Origin: Rhizopus arrhizus
Taxonomy: Eukaryota; Mucoromycota; Mucoromycetes; Mucorales; Rhizopodaceae
Assembly: GCA_024220505.1 (NCBI GenBank)
Contig: JAKZZE010000021.1
Span: 124,001 to 188,000 of the forward strand
Reading direction: 5' to 3'
DNA: 64,000 nt
In this document: one piece after another, positions 23,323 to 33,803 of the stretch
Numbering within the stretch: the stretch's first letter is position 1
Layout of the letters: each line of letters starts with the position of its first letter
Position numbers and translations under genes: made by a program
Notes under the pieces: generated by a model
The model's input: only the letters and a program-made list of their open reading frames with translations
What the model was told of the DNA's origin: nothing
The model's database searches: none

Positions 23323-24221
23323 TATATGCATACTTTTTTACCTGTGAAATCAATTGCTCGCAATTCGCGAAATTAACTTCAACCAATGTCTTCTTTTTTT
23401 GGAAAGCCCTACTTTTTATTGTAAATTCCTCAAACATTTTACGTAGTCCTTTTTTTTTTTTTTCTTGTCTCTCTTTTTTTCTTCATCAACCAGCCAATCT
23501 CTTCAACCCATCTTGCCAGGTTTTGTGAGAATCTCATTGAAAATAGTAAGGAAAGAAAAAGTTAGGAAAAGAATCCATAAGATTAAAGTTGGACAAAACT
23601 TAAAGAATAGATGAAACCACCCCGCGCAAGCTGATTGATGAAGACTTTGCGTCGCTGCAAATGTCGACGAAGTTAAGTATCTTGTTTAGAACAAGAAAAT
23701 CATAATGACAACTACATATGAACCCTGCCCTTCACCGGAGAAAGACCCTGATAGGCAACAGTATTTTTACTGTATCAGCCTGGAGTGGGGGCCGTACTTG
23801 TCATTATGGGAGGAAGACTCAGCTGAATCCTGTCCTTCGCCGGAGAAAGATCTTGGCTGACAACAGTATTTATACTGTATAAGCTGGAAGTGGGAAGTAA
23901 TTTTTCCTCCTCTTGTACCTATAAGCATTGGTATATGAATAGATTCTAATTTAATGTAAAGTTCATATAGATGATGTCATGTCAGGCGGTGCGTTAACCT
24001 CCTGCACATAAGCTGCGGCAAGTCTTTGTGAGCGATTCCTTGATCACCCAATCTAAATTTCTCGATAAGATGTAGCAATAGTAATAAGCTGCGATTATCG
24101 TCGTACTGTAGATATCAAGATAAACACTTTTATAATCTTGTTTACAAGAAAGAATAAACATCATTTTATTTTATAATGCAAGAGGTACATGGACTATGAC
24201 TTAAAAATTAATAGTACACTT
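23323..24221. repeat. Tandem pair of 70-bp hairpin units (23720-23789 and 23825-23894)
   Basis: Two units spaced 105 bp apart share CCTKCCCTTCRCCGGAGAAAG-type sequence (GCCGGAGAAAGA in the second), then a hairpin ACAGTA...TACTGT, then an A-G-TGGG end. In unit 1 an outer CTGAT/ATCAG stem adds to the hairpin. No gene is recognised in the surrounding sequence. The function is unknown; a structured RNA or a terminal region of an unrecognised element are possible. Confidence 0.55.
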
Positions 24222-25400
24222 TCAATTGTAATCAGGGCTATTAGGTACACTCATCAGACCTTCCTCTGCAACAGCAGCCATGTGTTTTCCTTCATTGAGC
24301 CTGATTATGCTTGGGTTAACAAAGCCCAATAAACATTGGCTGCAATCCGTATTTGAAGCTGCTGCGTTGACAGCCGTTTTGTACTCTTCTTTGAGCTGCT
24401 TCATTACTTGCTAGCTTTCTTCGCGTCCGGCTTATAACTGAAAATTAGATTTTTGTACTTGTTTTTGGATTATTCTACTTTTCTGCACCATCTACATACC
24501 GCTAGAGTCAAGTAAAATTGTATAAAAGAAACCATAGATATATCCTTTTCTTCAAAATCAGCAGGGACTACCACCCTCTGCTTCTTAACCATGAGGAACA
24601 CCCCTAGTGCTTGCATGAACATGCTCTAATGTCGTATAGAATTGCCTGATAAAATTAATCAATCAAGATACCAAAAAAATAGTGATATTGTTGCCTACCA
24701 TAGCCATGAAGGAAACGAACTTTCAACTTTCTGAACGTGTCAAATGTGCCTTTGTTATACTTTTGTGCAATAGTTCGCATCATGGCAAGTATGCCGAACA
24801 TTGCTTTATAATGGTTAAAACAGACCTTTCCGGTATCACTGCTGCCATATTTAGAGGAAACTTCTGTCAATAATATTTCTAGATGGGAGAAATCGTCAGC
24901 GCAAATCACCCCATCAGCGCTATACTTGTAACGACCGTTCGTCATCCCCTGGTTCTTCAGCTGAACTACCATTGCTTCCAGCTCTATTTCTCCAGGTAGA
25001 AACGTTAGCTTGTGCCCTTTGAATCGTAAATATTCGACACAATTTTTGATACTTCTGTCAAATATATACGACTGATAACACATTTCGGACTTGGATAGCA
25101 ATGTGGGACCACTGTTGTCGTAAACTTCTCCTTCACTAGTCAATGATATCACAAAAATATGTTAACTCATTTCATCATTTTCCTTACAGTATTTAAACTT
25201 ACAAATTCTCTAGGATGTCAGTGAGTAGATTTCTCTCAGTAACCAAACTTTGATCTTCTACTGAGATGCTATGCAAATCTCTTATTCTGATTTCCATATC
25301 ATCTTGAGATGTCTAATAGTGAAATTAGTAATGACTTTAAGTAAATCATGGGTAGCAACATACCGCCTCTACAACTGCCATAACTATATCGAAAAAGCAC
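24222..25400 (-). pseudogene. Broken member of a fungal family with a nuclease-like motif
   Basis: The main exon (25152-24700, minus) contains SKSEMCYQSYIFDRSIKNC, YKYSADGVICAD, and LEILLTEVSSKYGSSDTGK, then FNHYKAMFGILAMMRTIA. The order D-G-V, hydrophobic strand, E-x-S suggests a degenerate PD-(D/E)XK core; this is inference. A donor after LHGYG leads across an intron (about 24703-24652) to NSIRH, a TAG where Trp is expected, and SMFMQALGVFLMVKKQRVVVPADF. Another intron precedes a last exon ending at 24222. Upstream exon material (DMEIRIRDLHSISVEDQSLV) lies at about 25210-25310. I recall similar hypothetical proteins in many copies in Mucorales. The nonsense codon marks it as a pseudogene. 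Confidence 0.55.
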
Positions 25401-26129
25401 AGTTGAATATACTTAGTGTCAATACAGGAAACCTCATCATTGAGTTGCAAATAAAGATCGGAGGGTAAGCAGCCTCAAATGAGCTTAAGAAATACGAGGA
25501 GCTGTTCATAATACGGGTAATTCACTAGTGTCAATGTTGCAGAGTTGTAAAGAAAAGTAATATAGGCGAACAAATAATTTATTATACATCGTGAAGATTC
25601 CTTCTTATTTTCACCACGAGTGTCAGAATTAATTATAAACATGTACATAACATTAAAACCCTTAACGTTCTTTAGTTGAGAGTTTAATAACCTAAATTAT
25701 TTTTTTTATTAAGTTACATTTCTTATAATAGTATAAATATACATAATACTTTATTGAAATAAACATCAGCCAATCATCAAGTACTATTCCCTCTATTAGA
25801 CTATCCGTTTATTCCTATCTTTACTTATCTTTGTCTCGTTCTTACTGATCAACTATTATAAATCCTATTTGCATTTCACATCTTCAAGGCCTTAACGCCA
25901 CCCTCTCTTGTCCTCTTTTAGCTGTGTTTTGTTCACAAAATAAAAAATGATTGCAATAGGACCCAAAATTATATATGACTTTATTTAATAATATATGTCC
26001 AGAGTTCATATATTTTTCACAATGTAAATATTAATATATGTACTATGCGGATGGCTAAATGCTATATTCTATTATGCATGGTTCTTTTGCCTAATATTAC
26101 TAAGCCTGTGTTATCTTGTAAGAATAAAA
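25401..26129. other. Intergenic, nothing recognised
   Basis: AT-rich sequence with no supported open frame, RNA gene or clear repeat. Confidence 0.5.
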
Positions 26130-26530
26130 AGACTATAAAATTCAACGAGACTTAAAAAGTTATATTTTTATTTAATATTATTGTATCTGGTATTTATATC
26201 CTTTTCATGAAGATTCAATTAAATCCTTTTCAAGATACTTTAATTAATTATAACTATAGATCTAGCATGAATAAATTTTAGTATGAAGACCTGTTCCTGG
26301 TTATGCAAGTGGACTGTTTATAATTATTTAAGTAGATCTATTTTTCATTTATGTCTCATTGCATCAGGAGCTATATTAAAACAACTTGTATTGAGTTAAA
26401 AAGAATGAAATTAGTTATGACCGAATAATAGGGAAAAGACTGCAATAAATCTTTGTAAAGCATTCATTACTCTGATTTCTTGTAAATTGAATACGAATCA
26501 TGTTTAAGGTATATTGGGATACGACAAAGT
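26130..26530 (+). repeat. Dispersed repeat R3, copy 1
   Basis: Matches 61770-62160 in the same orientation. Shared landmarks are AAAATTCAACGAGACT, CTGTTCCTGG, TTTTTCATTTATG, CAGGAGCTAT, AAAACAACTTG and ATTACTCTGATTT. The two copies are clearly diverged with small indels. It is non-coding, and its class is unknown. Confidence 0.75.
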
Positions 26531-26539
26531 CACCTGACT

Positions 26540-27780
26540 AAGGTAGGCCTTCCAACCACTCGGATCGATCGACGACCTCCACCTCAACATCCCAACGTAA
26601 ACCAACTGCGTTCTATTCTAAAGTGTATCAATGGCCTGCTGTCACACGAGAAAGACCTTTTCACACCCACTCGTTTGCAACATCTTGACCTTCATCTAAT
26701 ACAGTTGATTTGCATACAACTGCCCAAATACTGCCCAATCAGTGATAGTCGAAACTACTTACTGGGGAGTCTCTCAATCGCCTGGAAGCATTTTTCTTTG
26801 ACATTACCTCTCGCTGTAAATCTGATCGTGATCTCTATAAATTAGCTTTTTACCAATTGAAAGACTATGTGAGTTTGGTAGTTCACAAGTCAGGACCAAA
26901 CCGCTACCTTGAATTAAATGTTGATATTGAAGAATGTCATATTTTAGTCTGTAAGGATGAACTAAGATTTGACAATGGTTTGGTTGTCATTCGTCCTGGA
27001 TCCTTTATTAAACGAGTTACACTGCAGTGTCTTCCTTGGTTGAGACCACAGCGATTATTGGAGGGATTGCGGGGTACTCTTGGGAATTATGGTAGTGTCC
27101 CCTATGTCGGTATTGTAACTGACTCAGACACTGGTGCCTTTTTTGGTTCGGGGTATGCCATACTCGACTGTTCCCCCATCCCGAACCAAACGGACCCTTT
27201 CTTGGAATTAACTCATGCTATCGAATGAGTTGATCCTGCAGGCAGCGGAGGTCTGTCTTCTGTTTTTATTCATGTCTACTGGAAATATATGTCCACCTAC
27301 TGTAAGTATTACCATGAACTCGGCCATAGCGCAGTCTAACATAAAGAGGCACCCAGTAATAAGCGTACTTGCTTTTATTGCTTTAAACATGGCCATATCT
27401 GAGCTCAATGTCCTGATAAATTTGTTTTGAAAAAACATAGAAAAGTTAATCCTACCTCTTCTACTCTACTTGGGATCACTCCCCCGATCGCCGAGTCTAA
27501 TGCTGGCATCACAGGCTCTACAACGATGGCTTCTGATTTTCCTTTGATGGAGTTGCCATTCAATACCTTAAGTGTTTCTGATGATGATGAGTCCTCGGAC
27601 CTTTTCAATGCTCCTACTGGCCTATCGACGGACCCATCTGCCAATCTCATACATTCAACTGATCAGAGAAGCCTTGGATCCACTAACCATTCTACCTATG
27701 CATTTCCGGTCAAGGAGACAGAGGATTCTGGATCCTCCACTTCGGGCAAAAATATGATTTTGACAAACCTGCCATAGCTT
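26540..27780 (+). mobile_element. LINE ORF1 remnant
   Basis: Translation resembles ORF1 of the 9.8-15 kb LINE: GNYGSVPYVGIVTDSDTG and FGSGYAILDC align with PYGSVLDLGILRESHTG and GTGYAIL. Two corrupted CCHC knuckles follow (CKYYHELGHS, CFYCFKHGHI-stop-AQC). Several frame changes are present (around 27228 and 27427), and no ORF2 follows. The Ser/Thr-rich tail (27430-27777) is the ORF1 C-terminus. Confidence 0.75.
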
Positions 27781-27901
27781 ACTGAATTATCAGCAGAGTT
27801 GGATATCACGCATGATCTTATGGACAAATCAACATTTCTTGTTTATAAACACCGTATGTTGAATAATTTGCGCGGATGACATTCACCGATTTTTTTTTCT
27901 T

Positions 27902-29157
27902 ATGAATCATAACAGTGAGAACAACGACATTAAAGAATTACAACATACTTTACGCATAATACAAAACAAGATATCTGATTGCGACGATAAAAGAAGAGGG
28001 GTCATTAGAAAGGTATGCGTGTACATTAGTCTATTTCTTTTTTTCCCAGTAAATCAAACTGCATTTAGAAAACTACAAAAACAACCTTATTACAAGAAGC
28101 ATATCAGATCATGAGAAATGATCTTCAAAATTCACTTTTAGAAGATAAACTAGATTTTCAAAAAGCATCCAAAGTAATACCAGCTCCAAGCAATTTGATG
28201 CCTCTGTTACCTTCTTCCATAATGAAGCCTGCTGAAAATTTACACAATCAACGTGTTGAAAGGAAAAGAACAGAAGGAATCAAGCTAATGAACTGTCGTG
28301 CTTGGCTACGTTCGAATAACAAAGTTTGGATTCAATCAAATGGATTTGCTTTGTAAAGAAAAATGTACGCACATAGCTTACATTATATAACACGTCTTGT
28401 AGATTAGAGATTCAAGAAGCTTATCTGAACTGCTCACCGAATATTTTAATACCAGAAAAAGTACACTTAAACTTCAATAACAACATAGAAAAAGATAAGC
28501 AATTAGATCTATACTGTTCTTTCGATTTGCTACCAGATGTACAAGCAGTTGATATTATGGAAGCATTAAAGATACTATGTGTTTATAAACATGACAACAA
28601 GTATTTTCAAACAGAAATTTACGATATTGAATGGATACATGATAACAAGGATATTAGCTGGACAAGTACGATTAATGCCAAAAGATTTTGGGAATAACTT
28701 GTATTAATGGTATTGAATCTCCTTAGATTTTATCTTTAAAGTGCCTCACATAATATCAGCATATTTTTCGTATCGTATAACAGTAAATCAAAAAATGACC
28801 TTTAGTCAACTGCAGAATATAGTAAAATATAAGGCAAGCTCTCTCTCCCTTCAAAATCATAGTTTCTCGTTTTATTAATGTATGTCTTTTTAGAGCTTGA
28901 CAATAGGAAACGAGTATCTGCTGTTAGAAGACCAATCATGTATCATTCATTTATTCAATAACGAGTACTTAAACATCTACGGCACATTGCCATCAAAAAT
29001 ACTGCAACTCACTTCACTTTTTCACGGCACTTTTTCATCAGACAATGTATGCTACGACGAAAAGGACTTAATCGTTTCTCTAGGTGACATGGCTAATATA
29101 AACAAGGATTTTATTTCTACACGTGCCAAACTTGCTTTCAACTTAGGTGGCTTTTAA
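27902..29157 (+). CDS. Unrecognised five-exon gene, 342 residues
   Basis: Exons 27902-28012, 28069-28352, 28403-28665, 28727-28833 and 28894-29157 sum to 1029 nt with consistent phase at every join. Introns are 49-61 bp. Introns 1-3 are GT-AG. Intron 4 begins AAG|GCAAGC, a consensus GC-AG donor. The N-terminal 60 residues are a charged helix (KELQHTLRIIQNKI ... AYQIMRNDL). The rest is mixed alpha/beta without motifs I can name. There is no signal peptide or membrane segment. The size and the helix-plus-globular layout would fit a nuclear complex subunit, but that is speculation. The last 15 bp overlap the convergent TRP4 coding end. There are no internal stops once spliced, so it is probably functional. 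Confidence 0.75.
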
Positions 29158-30370
29158 TGTTTCTTCCCTAAAGGCTTCTAACACACGCTTTGCGTTCCCA
29201 CTCTGGATTGATTCACGTGCTTTTTGTACACCATCCTTAAAATCAGAGGAAATACCAGATACAACAAGTAGTGCAGCTGCATTTAATAAAACAAAATCCA
29301 AGATTGGGTTGTTTTCTTGGAGTTTCCCATCGAGTAAGTCTTTTAAAATTTGTGCGTTTTCGTGACAGTCACCTCCTTTCACTTCAGACAAAGGATGTGT
29401 ATTCAAACCAAAGTCCCTTGTTGGATGTAAAGTACCCACTGTGATATCTTTTCCTTCATGAATTCTCCAGTACTAAACATATCTTTAGATAAATTAAGAA
29501 AAAAGCAATTTATTACTTACATTTGTCTCGCCTGAAGGACTAATCTTTAAGAAAAAAGGAATTTAGCTTTTTTTTTTCTTTTCTTTTATCTCTTTTTTGT
29601 ACCTCATCTAATTTTTCAGATCCACAAACAACTAATGCTTCTTTTATGCCAGTCAATTTTAAAGCATTAGCCATCAATTCACCAATCTCTGGTGAATGAA
29701 CACCGACAACTACTCGAGCAGGTTTTGCTGGATTACTCATGGGACCCAACATGTTAAATACAGTAGGTACAGCAATCTCCTTTCGCAAAGCTGCTACATG
29801 TTTCATTGCTGGGTGATATGTCTGTGCAAAAAGGAAACAAAAACTTGTTCTTGCTAAAATGCCAGCGACTTGATCAGGTCGAATATTGGCAATGTGACAG
29901 CCATGAGCTTCCATTAGATCAGCAGATCCTGATTTTGAAGATGCAGCACGATTACCATGCTATATTTTTGTTAAAAAACATCATTATTTCTTCTTTTTTT
30001 TTCTTTTTTCTTTTTCTTGCCTTACTTTGGCTACTTTAGCACCAGCACCTGCTGCAACAACAGAAGCTGTTGTCGATACATTATATGTATCATGCCCATC
30101 TCCTCCCGTACCAACAATATCTACCACATTACCAGCAATGTTCTCATATCCTTCATAAGATACATGTTGAGCATGACTACGTATAGCATTGGCACATGCA
30201 GCTACAATTTTGGGATCTTTATCTTTATGTTGAAGCTTTAAAGAAATCAAAAAGGCCGAGATCTGACTAGGGGTTGCATTTCCTTTCATGATATTGTTCA
30301 CAGCATATTCAGCATCTTGAGGAGTGAATTGTGCAGGATCGTGAATGAGTTTTTTAAGGATTGCTTTCAT
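29143..30370 (-). CDS. TRP4: Anthranilate phosphoribosyltransferase
   Basis: Second step of tryptophan synthesis: transfers phosphoribose from PRPP to anthranilate. Four exons on the minus strand: 30026-30370, 29603-29959, 29521-29544 and 29143-29472. They sum to 1056 nt, giving 351 residues. The N-terminal helical domain is followed by the PRPP/anthranilate-binding GTGGDGHDTYNVST (residues 87-100) and KHGNR (115-119), which spans the first splice junction. The class motif MLGPMSNPAKP is present. Exon 3 is a 24-nt microexon (ISPSGETN). No lesions are seen. Its C-terminal codons overlap those of the convergent gene ending at 29157 by 15 bp, leaving no intergenic space for separate 3' UTRs. Confidence 0.97.
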
Positions 30371-31536
30371 ATTAGAATAAGTAAGAAGTTAAAAAAAAAT
30401 GGCATCCACTAATATAACAAAATTTTGGCGGGGAAACAATTCTGGAAAGTGAGTCAGAGTTATTTACCAGGCACAAAGATTATCAAGCACACACAAATTC
30501 ATTATAGAATCCAACTTTTCTCAAAAATCATGCATTCTTTTCTTTTTCGGCTTCATTAATTAGATTATAACACCTTATTAGCTATCTATTTATGAAAGCT
30601 AGCCAAGGTTTTGATTATTCTTGGCTCCCCTCTTCAACAAAACGTCCGTAACATTATCTACAGCCAAAGAGTAAAACTGAATGGGTCAAATTTAAAGGTG
30701 CAAGACATTTATAAAAAATTTTTATGTCTACCATCAGGTATTGGATGCTAATTTTTATATTAATACTAGTACCAAATATATAAATCAACGTTTTCAACCA
30801 CATCTTCTACTAATAAGATCTATGTTTATTGACCGTAAAAAAATACTTGTCAAGTTTTCAAATAACGGCGCTATTACCTTTAGTTTGATAAATTAATTAC
30901 ATATGGTTTTCAGTAACAGTGATGATGTACATATTATTAGGAAGAGAGTAGAAAGGCATATAAGACATCATATAGTATTTCTAGCAAACATGGTACTAGC
31001 TTTATATGTTCTTATAGCAAGACTATCAAAACAAAAGAAAATGTTAAATTTTATTATCAATCGAATTAAATAAAACTTCAGCGCTTCATTATTAGAGATG
31101 AGAAACGACAACAAGTTGACGATTTGGAATGTGAATAGAACTGCTCTGAATCTTGCATTTACTTTATATGTAGGGCACAAGTATAAAGAATGCCACCGAC
31201 AATGTGATTAATCAAAAGCCCAACAAGGAAAGGAATAGGATGTGCTAATAGTGTCCATAAGCAAGGATAGTTCAATATATTACTTACTTGATGCCGAGAT
31301 GGAGAATATTTCACTTAGTAAATTCATTTAAGATTGGTATTTTATATCAATAATAGTAAGTTTAAAATTTTTTAATCAGAAAATAAACTTGCAGTGAAAC
31401 GTGGGCTTTTTTTCAATGTCTACATATGCTATTTCTATAAAATGTTTTAATTTCCCAAATAAATTAATGAACAAGATTTCTTTTACTGCATTTAAAATTA
31501 TGTTTTAGTATAGAAACAAAGAGGACAAATTTGAAT
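30371..31536. other. Upstream region of TRP4 and left part of repeat R4
   Basis: No gene is seen between the TRP4 start and 31400. About 31440-31536 matches 60880-60945 (ATTTCTTTTACTGCATTT shared). This is the left half of a repeat that the LINE at 31537 interrupts. Confidence 0.5.
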
Positions 31537-32653
31537 ATTCCTTTTTCCACCACTGTCGTAACGTCTGGTTTCGTTTGATCCATAGGAAGTTACCCTATCG
31601 TTCGTTTCTGCATCATATTATGCCAGCAACATTTTCAGATGCCTGTTGTCCTATCTGCAGTGTGAACGAAGAAACACTTGATCATTTCCTGCACCAGTGC
31701 CCGGTTAAACTGGCGGTGTGGCGTGCTTCCTGGTCTCGTTTTACAAATCCAACAGATTTCAACGTAGATCAAGTTAAAAATGCAGTATTTTGTCTCAAGC
31801 TTCCTTCAAAAGATTCTTCCTTTTCTCAGGATTCGCCTCCTATCATCATCGGTCACACTCTCATGGGTATCTGGCGAGCTCATTGGGCCTTCGTTTTTGA
31901 CTCTGTTTCTTTTCATCCCAAATTGGTCTCTAAATCCATTTCTTCGATGATTACAACCTCACATAAAGAAAATCTGCTGCTCTCTGGTTGTTCTCCGGTA
32001 CCTTTGCCTCATTTTCAACCGTAATCTCACTAGCTGATTCCATCACTAGCAATTACATCTTCCATTTTCCAAAATCAAAAAAAAAACAATATATATATAT
32101 AACGTAAAAACCAAAATCAATATTATGACTTGATTGATCGCCACTTTAATAAACTTGTTTTTTTTTTTTTTTTTATAAGGAGGCAAAGCTCAAGTTTATT
32201 GATGTGACGATATAATCAAGTCACGATAATTGTTTTTGGGTTTTTCAATATTAAAGTATATGCAATAATATATATATATTTTTTTTGTTTTTTTGTTGTG
32301 GGATTGGTTGAGATATGAATGGGTAAGAAGAGCTGTCAATCGTGATTTAGACTAATTCAGTGAGAAAAGAGGTAAGGCACGGTGAGCGCAGCCTTGAAGG
32401 AAGAGTTCTTCTCGGTAAGCCTGTCGGATGAGCCTGCGGGCGCTTTGAATGACAATAGACGGAGAAAAAGGTTGATTGTTGAAAATCAGCTGCCAGGTAG
32501 CACGCCATACAGCCAGTAATGTATATCCAACCACTATAGCTGGGGAGACAGGTAAAGGACAACAGATAGGCGGAGGAAATTCCAGATGGAAAAGGGCTTT
32601 CTGTATTTGGTTTGACTTTAATAAACTTGAGCCTTGTGCTCCTTACAAAAACA
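31537..32653 (+). mobile_element. 5'-truncated LINE (host of a nested insertion)
   Basis: The plus-strand frame 31548-32024 encodes the LINE ORF2 C-terminus, with the finger CCPICSVNEETLDHFLHQC and the WRAHW block. The 3' UTR is interrupted at 32157 by an opposite LINE and resumes at 32615 (AATAAACTTGAGCCTTGTGC, then a short A-rich tail). The segment ATTCCTTTTT occurs at 31537-31546 and 32654-32663, a likely 10-bp target-site duplication. The related site at about 60950 lacks the insert. Confidence 0.85.
32158..32614 (-). mobile_element. 5'-truncated LINE inserted inside the preceding LINE
   Basis: Minus-strand frame 32534-32352 encodes the ORF2 C-terminal end (YTLLAVWRATWQLIFNNQPF). It is followed by a 3' UTR with AATAAACTTGAGCTTTGC and a poly(A) of 17 (Ts at 32158-32174 on the plus strand). 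The 15-bp sequence ACTTTAATAAACTTG flanks it at 32143-32157 and 32615-32629. This is a textbook target-site duplication. The insertion hit the same short 3' UTR motif that the element itself carries. Confidence 0.9.
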
Positions 32654-33803
32654 ATTCCTTTTTTGGGACTCCCCGTCGATCAAAATTTAATCCTTATTTA
32701 GTAAGCTGTTTTTCCTCTGAGACAATAATTAAGCATCAGTTTTTCTATTTTTGATGGATTGTAGGTTTGTGAGAATAAAGAAAATCCTTGAAACTATATA
32801 ACTAAAGTCCCTTTTTGTGTATTTAATGCAGACATTTATCTGTATAATTGTACCAAATAACTGAGTGTGTAAACAGATTTTACGCGTACTAGCATTAGCA
32901 TTTTAATTCCACTAATTGATTTCTAATTTTGAATTAACATTATGTCATTTGAACTTGGTTGTTATTTTGTTGTTAATTTTATACGCGTTTATAAAAATAT
33001 ATTCTACTTCTTGAATGTGGCTAACAAGGCTTACATAATACTGAGGAAATGTTTTCTTCTGGTCAAACAGTATTGTAATACAAGAAAAGGATACACAGTT
33101 GATTTATTTTAAGCTTTTATTGTAATTTAAAAGGGAGAAAGTATATACGGCCTTGTCAGATAAATTGGCAAAAATATCATGAAAGTTTTTCCAACATTGA
33201 TATTAATACGTGCTTGTTCTTGGCGTGTATGTATTTTTGTTATACAAATGAATTAAATATCCAAATCATACTAGAAGCGTCTAATAATATATTGAGTATT
33301 TTATCAATGAAATGCGCAAATACACGCGAAAAGATATTTTTTAAAAAAAAAAAAGAAAGCGTTGTAACTTGTGCCTCCAATCGTTAAGTTGCTTAAAATG
33401 GTTAAATCCTTTTTTTAATTCGGATCCGAAGCATAATGAAGAAAAATGATTTTTCAGCGATAAAAATAGGATATGAAATTTCCTGACTTATATTCAAGAA
33501 AAAAAGAAGAAATAAATCTTCCATTATGCTACGAAGCTTAATAAAAAGCTAATGATGAATCGTAAAAGAGACTTAGATAGAGTGAATACGATAAAAATGA
33601 TGTTACACTTGAATGATCGCGTGTAACGTACCTCTTTTATAGAGAAATTCGTTACAATGTTTTCTATTAAATGTTTTTCCGATACAAAGCGACTTGCAAC
33701 CGAAGCGACCTGATGGGAGAGAGCAAAATATTTAGGCGATGTAAAAGAGTATAAATGTGCGTCGTTTTTTCTGTATTTTTTTTATTCTTCATTATCATCC
33801 AAA
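32654..33803. other. Right part of repeat R4 and promoter region of the A-T-R enzyme gene
   Basis: 32654-32760 matches 60955-61065 (TTTTTTGGGA, CGATCAAAATT, CTGTTTTTCCTCTG). 33160-33225 resembles 63930-63990 at the window edge (AAATATCATGAAA, ATTAATA, TACGTGCTTG). No gene is seen in the rest. Confidence 0.55.
33750..33756 (+). promoter_or_regulatory. TATA box of the A-T-R enzyme gene
   Basis: TATAAAT, 48 bp before the ATG at 33804 and followed by a C/T-rich leader. Confidence 0.5.
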
